DNA of 64,000 nucleotides from Nitrosomonas sp. (GTDB taxonomy: Bacteria; Pseudomonadota; Gammaproteobacteria; Burkholderiales; Nitrosomonadaceae): positions 2,575,485 to 2,639,484 of the forward strand of contig JALDQW010000001.1 in NCBI GenBank assembly GCA_031316255.1, written 5' to 3'. Within the stretch, counting starts at the first letter, position 1. Every line of letters begins with the position of its first letter. The notes under the pieces were generated by a model. The model saw nothing but the letters and a program-made list of their open reading frames with translations, was not told the DNA's origin and did no database searches. The position numbers and the translations under genes were made by a program. This document shows positions 55,520-64,000 of this stretch, in pieces.

Positions 55520-55638
55520 CAGTTTCTATTGTCGGTATGAAATAAACGGGTGGGTGCGACAATTGGCCGCGTTTAAACGTTTGGACATATTAATCATATG
55601 GCGTGCAACAATTGAAAATCAAGTGGAAAGCCTGTTTT

Positions 55639-56295
55639 TTACTGGTTTTTGTACTCCGGTATAATGATGCCGTCAATCAGTTGTATTCTGTCGCCTTGAT
55701 GCAGGTGAGAAACATCCGGTACGGTAATGATCTGCTGGCTGCCATCGTGCATTGTAATGCCAACATGATAATGCTGATGTTGTCCCCTTTGCTCAGCGTG
55801 TTCTCCACGATTACGATCATCACTATGGTTAGGGTGAGAATATGTGTTGTATCCACCAATTTTTCTGGCGATGGTGCCAGCCACTATGCCGCTGGCAATA
55901 GCATTGAGCGCATTTCCCTGACCGACGATATTGATAAAATCAATAATTCCGCAGTTAACGCATCCTGCAGCTGAAGGCGCAACGGTTAAACCGGGCCCAG
56001 CATTTGGATAGGGTAGGGGCGCAGTCGGCGGGTAATGAATAATGCCTGCATCAGTGCTTTTGATGCTGATGCTATTTCTGGCCCCGGTAATTGCCGTGCC
56101 GGTACGCTGCATGGTTCGCGTCGAGAATTTTTGTTCGGGTTTAGATCCCGGTTTGGGGAGATACGATTGGGTGATGGTCTGCTGCTGTATTGATTCATCC
56201 GGCTGAGCGGGTTGCGCAATTACAATCTGCGCTGTAAGAAAAACAGCTGAAATGATCAGGATCATCTGATTCAAGTATGTAAAACCGTGACGCAT
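55639..56295 (-). CDS. exported glycine-zipper (17 kDa surface antigen-like) protein
   Basis: A 218-residue exported protein: signal peptide about residues 1-28 (hydrophobic ISAVFLTAQIVIAQ). A low-complexity Q/T/P region follows, then CVNCG and a glycine-zipper 2TM-like stretch (QGNALNAIASGIVAGTIARKIGG, about residues 131-153). The histidine-rich part HSDDRNRGEHAEQRGQHQHYHV precedes a small domain resembling the SCP2-like/YcfJ C-terminus (DGSQQIITVPDVSHLHQGDRI). Probably in the outer envelope; the role is unknown. Confidence 0.7.
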   Translation of the reverse strand: MRHGFTYLNQMILIISAVFLTAQIVIAQPAQPDESIQQQTITQSYLPKPGSKPEQKFSTRTMQRTGTAITGARNSISIKSTDAGIIHYPPTAPLPYPNAGPGLTVAPSAAGCVNCGIIDFINIVGQGNALNAIASGIVAGTIARKIGGYNTYSHPNHSDDRNRGEHAEQRGQHQHYHVGITMHDGSQQIITVPDVSHLHQGDRIQLIDGIIIPEYKNQ

Positions 56296-56457
56296 CGCAT
56301 ATTTCCTCTAATAGGTAGTTTCTGTTCTACAATTATAAAGCTAACGGTAATTGTCTTTTGAAACTGAAAGAACGCTATAGTTTCTTATTGAAATGGCGAT
56401 GATGTTCAATCAATAGATGGTGGAATGGGTCATGATGAATGATACTGGCTTTAGTGG

Positions 56458-57231
56458 CTATTGATCGGACTTGTTGCTGCCAGGATGTTCCGATGTCTTG
56501 CTTTCATCGCTTTTATTGTTCTTTTTTAATGTGATGTTGGCGATGATGATACCAACTTCATAGAGTAGGCAAAGTGGGACAGCCAGCATAAATTGAGAAA
56601 TGACATCGGGTGGGGTGATAATGGCTGCAATGACAAACGATCCGACAATGACGTAGGGGCGGATTTCTCTAAGTTTCTCAATCGTGATGGCGCCAGTTTT
56701 GACAAGCACCATGACAAAAACAGGGACTTCAAAAGTAATGCCGAATGCCATGAACATGGATAATACAAAACTGAGATATTTATTAATATCCGTCATGACG
56801 GCAACACCTTCCGGCGCAAAATAGGTGATGAACTCGAATACCAGTGGCAGGGCAGCAAAATAGGCGAACAGCATACCGGAAAAGAATAGCAGGCTGCTGG
56901 CAATCACCAGGGGTAACGCAAGACGTTTTTCGTGTTTATACAGGCCGGGAGCGATAAACGCCCATATTTGAAAAAGTGTATGCGGTAATGTAATGACAAA
57001 GGCCAGCATCAACGCGACTTTCATCGGTACGAAAAAGGGTGTGGCGACATCTGTCGCGATCATTTGCCCGCCCTGGGGCAGTTTTTCCAAAAGCGGTTGG
57101 GCGAGTATTGTGTACAACTCCCGGGCATAAAAAGCGCATGGAATAAAGCCGATCATCAGACCGCCCAGTATACGTATCAACCGGGTACGCAGTTCGACCA
57201 GATGCGATAACAGTGAGCCTTCAACATTCAT
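56458..57231 (-). CDS. tatC: Sec-independent protein translocase TatC
   Basis: The core receptor of the twin-arginine translocase. A 257-residue protein with six membrane segments; family marks are LVELRTRLIRILGG at the N-terminus, TPFFVPMKVALMLAFVITLPHTLFQIWAF-like TM2 region, and FEVPVFVMVLVKTG. The C-terminal tail is charged and cytoplasmic. It ends the tatA-tatB-tatC run. Confidence 0.96.
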   Translation of the reverse strand: MNVEGSLLSHLVELRTRLIRILGGLMIGFIPCAFYARELYTILAQPLLEKLPQGGQMIATDVATPFFVPMKVALMLAFVITLPHTLFQIWAFIAPGLYKHEKRLALPLVIASSLLFFSGMLFAYFAALPLVFEFITYFAPEGVAVMTDINKYLSFVLSMFMAFGITFEVPVFVMVLVKTGAITIEKLREIRPYVIVGSFVIAAIITPPDVISQFMLAVPLCLLYEVGIIIANITLKKNNKSDESKTSEHPGSNKSDQ

Positions 57232-57300
57232 TGCGATAGCAGGGCCGGATGTCTATTGGTCTGATTTCATGATCAAGATTGGCCGGAAGGTGCACATAGC

Positions 57301-57702
57301 TTACTGTGGTAATGACGAATTGTTTTTGTCAGATGGTTTGTGTCTGGTTTCCGATGATTCTGGCAATGCGTCGCTTTCTGGTTTCATGCTGGCTGTCACG
57401 GGTCCTGTATCGGTTATTTTTTGCTGAGATTCGATATCCGAAATTGATTGAATCTCATTGATTTCCTTGCGAACAGAGTTTTCTATCGAATGCACGGTTT
57501 CCTGCATGGTGTTATGCATATTTTTCAGTTCTTCCATGCGTATTTCATTGTGAATATCTGTTTTGACACTGTAAATAAATTGCCGGCACCGGCCCATCAA
57601 GTGACCGAGAGTGCGCGCTACTTGCGGTAGCCGTTCTGGACCCACGACGATCAATGCAATCATCGATATGATCATGATTTCAAAGAAACTGATATCAAAC
57701 AT
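57301..57702 (-). CDS. tatB: Sec-independent protein translocase TatB
   Basis: A 133-residue TatB: N-terminal membrane helix with MFDISFFEIMIISMIALIVVGPERLP, the glutamate and proline-glycine hinge (VVGPERLP) and an amphipathic helix, then a long disordered acidic tail. It contacts TatC as the twin-arginine signal receptor. Positioned 98 nt after tatA and 69 nt before tatC. Confidence 0.94.
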   Translation of the reverse strand: MFDISFFEIMIISMIALIVVGPERLPQVARTLGHLMGRCRQFIYSVKTDIHNEIRMEELKNMHNTMQETVHSIENSVRKEINEIQSISDIESQQKITDTGPVTASMKPESDALPESSETRHKPSDKNNSSLPQ

Positions 57703-57800
57703 GATACTCTGTGCTAATGAAGTATGCTTTTAGGTGCATCAATGCTGCGGATATTGATTTTATCCCGGTCTCGATTGCACCGTAAGAATTATGTTCCGGA

Positions 57801-58181
57801 TTATGTGTTTTCCTTGGACGCATTGCCGCTGGTTTGATTGTTGTTGCCGGATTTCTGCGCGCTTTCTTCGCTTGTGCTTTTTGCTGTCGCATTAGTATCC
57901 GCCGTATGTATAGATTCGGATGCGGTCATTGTATCTTGCTTCTTGACGGCTTCCTTAAAGGAGTGCGCTGTATTTTTGGTGTCGTCATCAAAAGTCAAGC
58001 TATCCGGATTTGAATTCTGAGTAGCGGTGTTTTCAGTTTGGGCATCATCTTTCATACCTTCCTTAAAACCTTTAATGGCACTGCCGAGATCACCGCCAAG
58101 ATTGCGCAGTTTTTTGGTGCCAAATACCAAAACAACGATTATTAATACGACTATCCAATGCCAAATACTGAATGTGCCCAT
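57801..58181 (-). CDS. tatA: Sec-independent protein translocase TatA
   Basis: Forms the twin-arginine pore. N-terminal [44 protein letters not shown] (the hinge and amphipathic helix), all canonical. At 126 residues it is longer than typical TatA (70-90): the last 65 residues are a polar S/T/N/D/K-rich tail, as in some beta-proteobacterial proteins. Start of the tatABC run; hinT lies 28 nt upstream. Confidence 0.94.
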   Translation of the reverse strand: MGTFSIWHWIVVLIIVVLVFGTKKLRNLGGDLGSAIKGFKEGMKDDAQTENTATQNSNPDSLTFDDDTKNTAHSFKEAVKKQDTMTASESIHTADTNATAKSTSEESAQKSGNNNQTSGNASKENT

Positions 58182-58209
58182 TATGCTCTCCTCTATAAAT
58201 GGAACTATA

Positions 58210-58560
58210 CTAGTTTTTATGGATCATCGCGGGCAGGCGTTCTTTACTGCCGATAATATGAATGTGCAAATGAAAAACTTCTTGTCCGCCGACTCGACCA
58301 GTATTGATAATTGTTCGAAAACCGTCTGTACAACCTTGTTCTTTCGCAATCGTTGGTGCTAATAATAGCATTTTTCCAAGGATTTGCTGGTGGGTTTTCT
58401 CACATTCCATGAGTGATGGGATATGCAGTTTGGGTATAATCAAAAAATGTACCGGTGCTGCAGGATGAATATCGTTAAAGGCAATAACGTCGTCATCTTC
58501 ATAGATTTTTTGTGCCGGAATTTCACCCTGTAGAATTTTGCAAAAAATACAGTTATCCAT
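58210..58560 (-). CDS. hinT: HIT family nucleotide-binding protein
   Basis: A 116-residue histidine-triad hydrolase of purine nucleoside phosphoramidates. The C-terminal motif HLHIHII (HxHxH) is the catalytic triad; CIFCKI near the N-terminus is the zinc-binding CxxC start. The frame is open to 58617, but ATG 58560 (MDNCIFCKI) is the family start and lies 7 nt after the hisE stop. Co-transcribed with hisE and tatA. Confidence 0.95.
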   Translation of the reverse strand: MDNCIFCKILQGEIPAQKIYEDDDVIAFNDIHPAAPVHFLIIPKLHIPSLMECEKTHQQILGKMLLLAPTIAKEQGCTDGFRTIINTGRVGGQEVFHLHIHIIGSKERLPAMIHKN

Positions 58561-58567
58561 GGTTTGT

Positions 58568-58894
58568 TTATCCTGTTTTTCGTGATGCTTTTTCAGCAAT
58601 ACCCGATACACCCTCACGTTTTTCCAGTTCTTTCAACACATCTTCCGAAGTTAATCCATGATGAGCAAGCAGAATCAGGCAGTGGAACCAAAGATCGGCT
58701 GTTTCGCGCATAACATGTTGCGCATCACCATCCTTTGAAGCCATAAGCGTTTCAGCAGATTCCTCCGCTATTTTTTTGAGAATTTTGTCTTGTCCGCCCT
58801 GCAATAATTTGGCGACATACGAACTGTCTGCATCTGCCTGTTTGCGCGCCGCTATAGTTTCCGATAAGCGATGCAGTATGTTTAAGTGCGTCAT
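58568..58894 (-). CDS. hisE: phosphoribosyl-ATP pyrophosphatase
   Basis: Second step of histidine synthesis: PRATP to PRAMP. A 108-residue MazG-fold protein with [36 protein letters not shown] and [16 protein letters not shown] start at ATG 58894 ([10 protein letters not shown]), which overlaps the hisI stop by 4 nt; the frame's upstream part is inside hisI. Confidence 0.95.
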   Translation of the reverse strand: MTHLNILHRLSETIAARKQADADSSYVAKLLQGGQDKILKKIAEESAETLMASKDGDAQHVMRETADLWFHCLILLAHHGLTSEDVLKELEKREGVSGIAEKASRKTG

Positions 58895-59280
58895 TTTTTG
58901 TAAATTGTATCCGGGTTTTTGAGGATGGGTGAAGTAATAATCCATTGCTCATGTTCCAGTTTTCTGAAAAAGCAATTTTGCCTGCCAGTATGGCAGGCTA
59001 TGCCACCGGTTTGCTCAACATCCAATAATAAAACATCTCCATCGCAATCGAGACGGATAGCCTTTATTTTTTGTGTGTGGCCGGATTCCTCACCCTTATG
59101 CCAGAGTTTCTTGCGGGATCGCGACCAGTAAACCGCTTCGCCTTTATCTACCGTTAATTTCAGCGCTTCACGGTTCATCCACGCGACCATTAATACTTTG
59201 CCGCTGTCAGCGTCCTGTGCAATCGCCGGAACAAGTCCGTCATCCGACCAGTTGATTTCACTTAGCCAAGTCGAGGGCAT
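58891..59280 (-). CDS. hisI: phosphoribosyl-AMP cyclohydrolase
   Basis: Third step of histidine synthesis, opening the purine ring of PRAMP. A 129-residue monofunctional HisI with [71 protein letters not shown] metal site cysteines. It is separate from HisE, as in betaproteobacteria, and overlaps hisE by 4 nt. Confidence 0.96.
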   Translation of the reverse strand: MPSTWLSEINWSDDGLVPAIAQDADSGKVLMVAWMNREALKLTVDKGEAVYWSRSRKKLWHKGEESGHTQKIKAIRLDCDGDVLLLDVEQTGGIACHTGRQNCFFRKLEHEQWIITSPILKNPDTIYKK

Positions 59281-59331
59281 AATTTTTCTTTAGATAAATG
59301 GAAATGGGTTCTTTTGTAGCGTATTCTAACA

Positions 59332-60105
59332 CTACAAACGTACTTCTATGCCATGTTCGGCCATGCACTGTTTGGCCTGCTGAATGGTAAATTCTCCATA
59401 ATGGAAAATGCTGGCGGCAAGTACAGCATCTGCATGACCTTTTAAAATTCCGTCAACCAGATGATCCAGATTGCCGACACCGCCGCTGGCAATAACCGGG
59501 ATATCAACGGCATCAGACACGGCGCGTGTCAATGCGAGATCAAATCCGTTTCGGGTGCCGTCTCTGTCCATACTGGTCAACAGAATTTCACCTGCACCCA
59601 GTTGTTCCATTTTTTTTGCCCATGCGATGACTTCAAGGCCGGTTTCTTTACGCCCGCCATGGGTAAAGACTTCCCATCGCGGCGTGTTGTCCTGTGTTTC
59701 AACTTGTTTGGCATCAATTGCGACAACAATACACTGAGCGCCGTAATGGCCAGAAGCATCGGCAACCAGTTGCGGGTTTAAAACAGCCGACGTGTTAATG
59801 CTGACTTTGTCGGCGCCTGCGTTGAGTAATCTGCGCACATCTTCAACTTTACGCACGCCGCCACCGACAGTTAACGGAATGAATACTTGTGATGCAACCT
59901 CTTCAATAATATGCAGAATCAGGTCGCGATCGTCCGAGCTGGCAGTAATATCGAGAAATGTCAATTCGTCTGCGCCTTGTTCGTCGTACCGGCGCGAAAT
60001 TTCAACCGGGTCTCCGGCGTCTCTCAATTCGATAAAGTTGATTCCTTTTACAACACGCCCACTGGTGACATCCAGACAAGGAATAATACGTTTGGCAAGG
60101 CCCAT
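59332..60105 (-). CDS. hisF: imidazole glycerol phosphate synthase, cyclase subunit
   Basis: Uses ammonia from HisH to make IGP and AICAR. A 257-residue (beta-alpha)8 barrel. The catalytic aspartates are in [18 protein letters not shown] and in [36 protein letters not shown] and [11 protein letters not shown] bind phosphate. It is followed by hisI after 51 nt. Confidence 0.97.
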   Translation of the reverse strand: MGLAKRIIPCLDVTSGRVVKGINFIELRDAGDPVEISRRYDEQGADELTFLDITASSDDRDLILHIIEEVASQVFIPLTVGGGVRKVEDVRRLLNAGADKVSINTSAVLNPQLVADASGHYGAQCIVVAIDAKQVETQDNTPRWEVFTHGGRKETGLEVIAWAKKMEQLGAGEILLTSMDRDGTRNGFDLALTRAVSDAVDIPVIASGGVGNLDHLVDGILKGHADAVLAASIFHYGEFTIQQAKQCMAEHGIEVRL

Positions 60106-60178
60106 GCGTTAAAAGCCTATGGTGAAATAGTTGTTAAAAAATGGAATACGCTTAGATCGGCGTTTACTGCGCAGTCTC

Positions 60179-60931
60179 TTAGGTGTCAGCATCTTGGCTT
60201 AACTTGTCGGCTAAAGCCTGGGCCTCTTTAAAGTCGAGTGTGCCTTCATAGATGGCGCGTCCGGTTATAGCGCCCATGACGCCATCGGACTCGATCGAAC
60301 ACAATAGCTTTACATCATCCAGGTTTGTAATTCCGCCGCTTGCGATGACTGGAATTGTCAGTTTTTTGGCTAAATCGACAGTCGCCTTGGTATTGACGCC
60401 ATTTAACATGCCATCGCGGCCTATATCGGTGTATATAATCGCTTCAACGCCATAATCTTCGAATTTAATTGCCAGATCAATAACATCATGCCCGGTTACC
60501 TTGGACCAGCCGTCAACAGCTACCTTGCCATCCTTGGCATCGAGGCCAACCAGAATATGGCCGGGAAATGCATTGCAGGCATCATGTAAAAAACCAGGTA
60601 TCTTGATAGCGGCTGTTCCAATAATGATGTAGCTCACGCCCTCGTCTAGGTAGTTTTCTATGGTGTCCAGATCGCGAATACCGCCACCCAATTGAATCGG
60701 AATTTGATCGTCAATCGCTTGAACAATTTCACGAATTGCTTTTTTATTTTTTGGTTTTCCGGCGAAGGCACCATTCAAATCGACCAGATGCAGCCGCCGC
60801 GCACCCTGGTTTAACCAATGTATTGCCATCTCGCCCGGATTTTCCGAGAACACCGTGGCTTTTTCCATGATGCCCTGTTTCAGGCGAACACAATGTCCAT
60901 CTTTAAGATCTATCGCAGGAATAATCAGCAT
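60179..60931 (-). CDS. hisA: ProFAR isomerase
   Basis: The fourth-step isomerase converting ProFAR to PRFAR. A 250-residue barrel, with [21 protein letters not shown] N-terminus (catalytic aspartate), [19 protein letters not shown] and the second aspartate in [15 protein letters not shown] homologue of HisF. Lies 73 nt upstream of hisF. Confidence 0.97.
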   Translation of the reverse strand: MLIIPAIDLKDGHCVRLKQGIMEKATVFSENPGEMAIHWLNQGARRLHLVDLNGAFAGKPKNKKAIREIVQAIDDQIPIQLGGGIRDLDTIENYLDEGVSYIIIGTAAIKIPGFLHDACNAFPGHILVGLDAKDGKVAVDGWSKVTGHDVIDLAIKFEDYGVEAIIYTDIGRDGMLNGVNTKATVDLAKKLTIPVIASGGITNLDDVKLLCSIESDGVMGAITGRAIYEGTLDFKEAQALADKLSQDADT

Positions 60932-60994
60932 GGCTTAATTTGATTAATGATTGAATGAAATTCGTATTGTTCAAGTCTACTGTGTAGATCGATT

Positions 60995-61639
60995 CTAGAT
61001 GCATGGCGTCCATTGTGTAAAATTGCGCAACAGTGTTAATCCAGCCATATGGCTTTTCTCAGGATGAAACTGTACCGCGAAAATGTTGTCCTTTGCAACC
61101 GCGCAGGTAAATGGAAAGGAGTATTTGCTTTGAGCAGCAATAACAGCAGTATTCGGTGTGTCAACATAATAGCTGTGTACAAAATAAAAACGGGCATCTT
61201 TGGGTATGCCTTCCCACAAGGGGTGATCAATTGCCTGATAGACTTGGTTCCAACCCATATGCGGTACCTTAAGTTTTTTGCCTTCGGGTGTGGTCATGGT
61301 TTTTGCATCGAAATGAACAACCTTGCCGGGGAGAATTCCCAGTCCTTTTACATGACCTTCTTCACTTTCCTCAAATAACATTTGCAAGCCGATACAAATG
61401 CCCAGAAAAGGTTTACTGCGGGTTGCCTGTACGACTGCATCCTGCAATCCTCGCGTTCTTAATTCATGCATGCAGTTTGGCATTGCCCCTTGTCCTGGCA
61501 CGACAACGCGTTCTGCTTTATCAACTACAGAGGGGTCGCTCGTTACGGCGACAGAAATGCCTGGGGCAACATGTTCCAGTGCTTTATGTACGGAGCGCAG
61601 ATTGCCCATGCCGTAATCAACAATTGCTATGTCAGTCAT
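60995..61639 (-). CDS. hisH: imidazole glycerol phosphate synthase, glutaminase subunit
   Basis: Class I glutamine amidotransferase supplying ammonia to HisF. A 214-residue protein: IVDYGMGNLRSVHKAL at the N-terminus, nucleophile cysteine in PFLGICIGLQMLFE and the His-Glu pair in FAVQFHPEKSH. Between hisB and hisA. Confidence 0.97.
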   Translation of the reverse strand: MTDIAIVDYGMGNLRSVHKALEHVAPGISVAVTSDPSVVDKAERVVVPGQGAMPNCMHELRTRGLQDAVVQATRSKPFLGICIGLQMLFEESEEGHVKGLGILPGKVVHFDAKTMTTPEGKKLKVPHMGWNQVYQAIDHPLWEGIPKDARFYFVHSYYVDTPNTAVIAAQSKYSFPFTCAVAKDNIFAVQFHPEKSHMAGLTLLRNFTQWTPCI

Positions 61640-61668
61640 ATGGAATAAGGGAGAGAAACAGGATTAGT

Positions 61669-62256
61669 TTATAGCGTGCCTTTTGTTGATGGAATTATTC
61701 CAGTGGCTGCCGGATCGTGCTCAATCGCCATGCGCAGTGCGCGCCCAAATGCTTTAAAAATGGTTTCTGCCTGATGGTGTGCATTTTTTCCTGTCAGGTT
61801 GTCGATGTGCAGGGTGACCAACGCATGATTAACAAACCCCTGAAAAAATTCACTGATTAAGTCGACGTCAAAATCACCGATGCGTCCACGCGTAAAATCG
61901 GCGTTGAGAACAAGACCAGGGCGTCCGGACAAATCAATGACAACACGCGACAGCGCTTCATCTAACGGTACATACGCATGACCATATCTTCGAATTCCTT
62001 TTTTGTCGCCTACAGCTTGTATAAACGCCTGACCTAGTGTGATGCCGATATCCTCAACCGTATGATGCGCATCAATATGCAAATCGCCCTTTGCCGTGAT
62101 TTCAAAATCCAGCATGCCATGACGGGCGATCTGATCGAGCATATGTTCGAGAAAGGGAACGCCGGTATCCTGAACGGCTTTTCCTTTGCCATCCAGGTTC
62201 AGATTAACCGTGATCTGGGTTTCCAGTGTATTTCGTGTAACTTGTGCCTGACGCAT
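61669..62256 (-). CDS. hisB: imidazoleglycerol-phosphate dehydratase
   Basis: Dehydrates IGP. A 195-residue monofunctional HisB without the phosphatase domain. Manganese-binding histidines lie in [24 protein letters not shown] and [19 protein letters not shown]. Between hisC and hisH. Histidinol-phosphatase must be encoded elsewhere. Confidence 0.97.
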   Translation of the reverse strand: MRQAQVTRNTLETQITVNLNLDGKGKAVQDTGVPFLEHMLDQIARHGMLDFEITAKGDLHIDAHHTVEDIGITLGQAFIQAVGDKKGIRRYGHAYVPLDEALSRVVIDLSGRPGLVLNADFTRGRIGDFDVDLISEFFQGFVNHALVTLHIDNLTGKNAHHQAETIFKAFGRALRMAIEHDPAATGIIPSTKGTL

Positions 62257-62334
62257 AACGCAGTGTTTAGGGTTATAGTGAGATATGTAGGGACGAGATT
62301 CTTGGATTCAACAAATCAGATTCTAATAGATTTT

Positions 62335-63420
62335 CTACGCGTTTTCACTCAAAATTATGTGCAGCGTTGACAGAAATTGTGCATTTTCTTCAGCTGTGCC
62401 TACGGTGACGCGTAAGCAATTATCCAATAAGGCGTGCGTGCCATCAAGATTTTTAATCAATATCCGGTTTTGTTTAAGTTTCTGGAATATTTCCGACGCG
62501 TTATTGACACGAAATAAAATGAAATTGGCATCGGATGGGAAAATTTCCAGGTTATTTGTCGATTTTAACTGTGCAAGCAGATTTGTGCGTTCAATTTTTA
62601 TTTGATCGGCCTGTTCCTGCAATACATCCATATGATGCAATACAGTCTGCGTAATTTGTTGCGTCATGACGCTGACATTATACGGCAGGCGCAGTTTTTC
62701 AAACTCGGAAAGCCATTCCTGGCGGCCAATCAGCATGCCCAGTCTTAAACCCGCAAGCCCTAACTTGGAGAGCGTGCGCATGAGCAATAGATTCGGATAT
62801 TGCTCAAGCTTGTCGATGATACTGGTGCCCGCGAATGCGTGATAGGCTTCATCGATCACCACAATACCGGGTGTTGCCTGAATAATTTTCAGGATAGCCG
62901 TTTCGTCAAATAAATTGCCAGTCGGATTGTTGGGGTAGGCAAGGAATATCACGGCGGGCTTGTGCTGTTCTATGGCACCCAGTATGGCGTCAAGATCCAG
63001 CGAAAAATCAGTTTTTAATGACACCCCGATGTAGCCCATATTGGCGAATATTGCAATCATGCGAAACATGACGAACGCGGGTTCAACACTGAGCAACGCA
63101 GCATTGGGTCTGGCTGTCGCCATGGCGATAATCTGGATAATTTCATCCGAACCATTGCCGAGCATTAAATCCATTGTGTCCGGAATAGCCAATGCTTTTC
63201 TAAGTGCAGCTTTGAGATCGGTTGCGTTAGGGTCCGGGTAGCGGTTAATCGGCGCATTTTGGGCAAGCCCGGCGATTTCGTTTTGCAGCGGCAAAGGCAA
63301 GGTATAAGGGTTTTCCATGGCATCGAGCTTGATCATGCCGGTTGCAGGAGGTACATGATAAGCCTTGAGTGCTATAACTTCAGGGCGGATGATTTCTGCT
63401 GGGTTATACGGTTGTGTCAT
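62335..63420 (-). CDS. hisC: histidinol-phosphate aminotransferase
   Basis: A PLP aminotransferase of fold type I, seventh step of histidine synthesis. A 361-residue protein: [45 protein letters not shown] and PLP lysine in [19 protein letters not shown]. First of the seven-gene his run that leads into hinT and tatABC. hisG and hisD are not in this window. Confidence 0.95.
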   Translation of the reverse strand: MTQPYNPAEIIRPEVIALKAYHVPPATGMIKLDAMENPYTLPLPLQNEIAGLAQNAPINRYPDPNATDLKAALRKALAIPDTMDLMLGNGSDEIIQIIAMATARPNAALLSVEPAFVMFRMIAIFANMGYIGVSLKTDFSLDLDAILGAIEQHKPAVIFLAYPNNPTGNLFDETAILKIIQATPGIVVIDEAYHAFAGTSIIDKLEQYPNLLLMRTLSKLGLAGLRLGMLIGRQEWLSEFEKLRLPYNVSVMTQQITQTVLHHMDVLQEQADQIKIERTNLLAQLKSTNNLEIFPSDANFILFRVNNASEIFQKLKQNRILIKNLDGTHALLDNCLRVTVGTAEENAQFLSTLHIILSENA

Positions 63421-63584
63421 GACGCGTATTTTAACCCGGATGTTGAGATTGTTGCAGGGGTTTTGAAAAAATTAACCTTGATAGATTATGGATGAACTTA
63501 TGTATAAAGCGTTAGATAACATGTTCTCACTCAAGTCGCTTTAATAATCTTAATTATTGATTCTGTTGCATAGGTTATAAATAA

Positions 63585-63615
63585 AAAAGCACCCCTGATT
63601 TACTGAGGTGCTTTT
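63585..63615 (-). terminator. terminator of the pilin gene
   Basis: On the minus strand AAAAGCACC and GGTGCTTTT form a stem around a 13-nt loop, followed by TTAT. It lies about 20 nt after the pilin stop. Confidence 0.8.
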
Positions 63616-63634
63616 CTTAAGTTTTTTTGCCTAA

Positions 63635-64000
63635 TTAACAAATTGGACCAGCTGCGCGAGTTCTGCATGTTCCCGTGACTGCCCATGTTAATTTGCCTTG
63701 TGCATCAGGTGTTGGAGTAAGAATATAAGTTTCACCTGCTAAACCTTGATTAGCTGTGGCTGTGGCTGTTATTACACCGGTGGCTCCAAGAGCAACACTT
63801 GCTAAGATATTGGTGGCAATTGGTTGTGCTGGAATATCTCCAAAAGCGAGAAATGCCGCGTTTTGTACAGCTGGACCTGTAGCATCAAAACAATTACCTG
63901 ATTGTACGCAGACCTCAACGCCAGCTTTGACGGCAGATACAGCATTGATAACTTCAGTGTATCGTGCTTTCAATGTGTAATTTTGATATGCTGGAACCGC
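63635..64000 (-). CDS. type IV pilin (PilA-like), partial
   Basis: The C-terminal 122 residues of a type IV major pilin subunit. The frame runs off the right edge of the window: the visible start AVPAYQNYTLKARYTEV is the end of the hydrophobic N-terminal helix typical of PilA (AIPAYQDY pattern), while the prepilin leader and first 24 or so residues lie outside. The C-terminal disulfide loop cysteines are visible in VCVQSGNC and in TGTCRT...GPIC. TTG 63973 is internal, not the start. A terminator follows at 63585. Confidence 0.88.
   Translation of the reverse strand, partial: AVPAYQNYTLKARYTEVINAVSAVKAGVEVCVQSGNCFDATGPAVQNAAFLAFGDIPAQPIATNILASVALGATGVITATATANQGLAGETYILTPTPDAQGKLTWAVTGTCRTRAAGPIC

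Noticed and set aside
1..64000. CRISPR arrays, tRNA and rRNA genes
   Set aside because: No regularly spaced repeats, cloverleaf or rRNA sequence seen in any gap.

Overview
The window reads as chromosome of an ammonia-oxidising betaproteobacterium close to Nitrosomonas. The decisive evidence is a hydroxylamine oxidation cluster at 15.2-19.5 kb: octahaem hydroxylamine oxidoreductase (haoA), its partner haoB, tetrahaem cytochrome c554 (cycA) and the tetrahaem quinone-reductase-type cytochrome cM552 (cycB). A periplasmic copper nitrite reductase (nirK, 49.6 kb), a SmbP-like small metal-binding protein (30.2 kb), a dihaem cytochrome c4 and several Nitrosomonas-type housekeeping neighbourhoods agree with this.

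Layout. 1-9.7 kb: housekeeping genes (proC fragment, yggT, yggU, rluE-like, a fatty acid desaturase, rpmG-rpmB, radC, coaBC-dut-DUF192, ffh, ccsA-like). 9.7-15.2 kb: a looser region with a lipoprotein, an HDOD protein, an ECF sigma/anti-sigma pair, a 141-bp MITE-like element, a decayed alpha/beta hydrolase, an unknown membrane protein and an IS630-like remnant. 15.2-19.6 kb: hao-haoB-cycA-cycB ending at a strong terminator. 20-30 kb: RhlE-type helicase, a monohaem cytochrome, SDR, BCCT transporter, FadL-like porin and a PAS-GGDEF-EAL protein. 30-37.9 kb: smbP, rdgB-rph-map, cytochrome c4, hemL, thiD-thiE, rubredoxin-gloA. 38.1-39.0 kb: a solitary integron-type gene cassette. 39.2-47 kb: rsmI-like, recN, nadK, hrcA, hemH, gshB, gshA. 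47.3-55.5 kb: Kef-type antiporter, nirK, apt, mpl, copZ-copA. 55.6-63.4 kb: a long minus-strand run hisC-B-H-A-F-I-E, hinT, tatA-B-C. The window closes inside a type IV pilin gene.

How the genes fit together. Ammonia-derived hydroxylamine is oxidised by HaoA; electrons pass to c554 and then cM552 into the quinone pool, and NirK handles nitrite and nitrogen oxides in the periplasm. The haem genes (hemL, hemH), the cytochrome assembly gene, the copper exporter and the Tat operon supply cofactors, export and metal control for this haem- and copper-rich metabolism.

Most notable: a lone integron cassette whose single gene encodes an SRA-HNH (type IV-like, modified-DNA-dependent) nuclease followed by a well-formed attC site; two copies of a 141-bp MITE-like element in opposite orientations, each with 4-bp target duplications; a gshA that appears to lack about 140 internal residues in two in-frame deletions; a GGDEF-EAL protein with a single-base change at a catalytic EAL glutamate; a FadL-like gene whose signal peptide seems to start at AUU; and poly-aspartate tails on both cytochromes of the hao cluster. 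Family assignments come from reading motifs by eye, with no database search.
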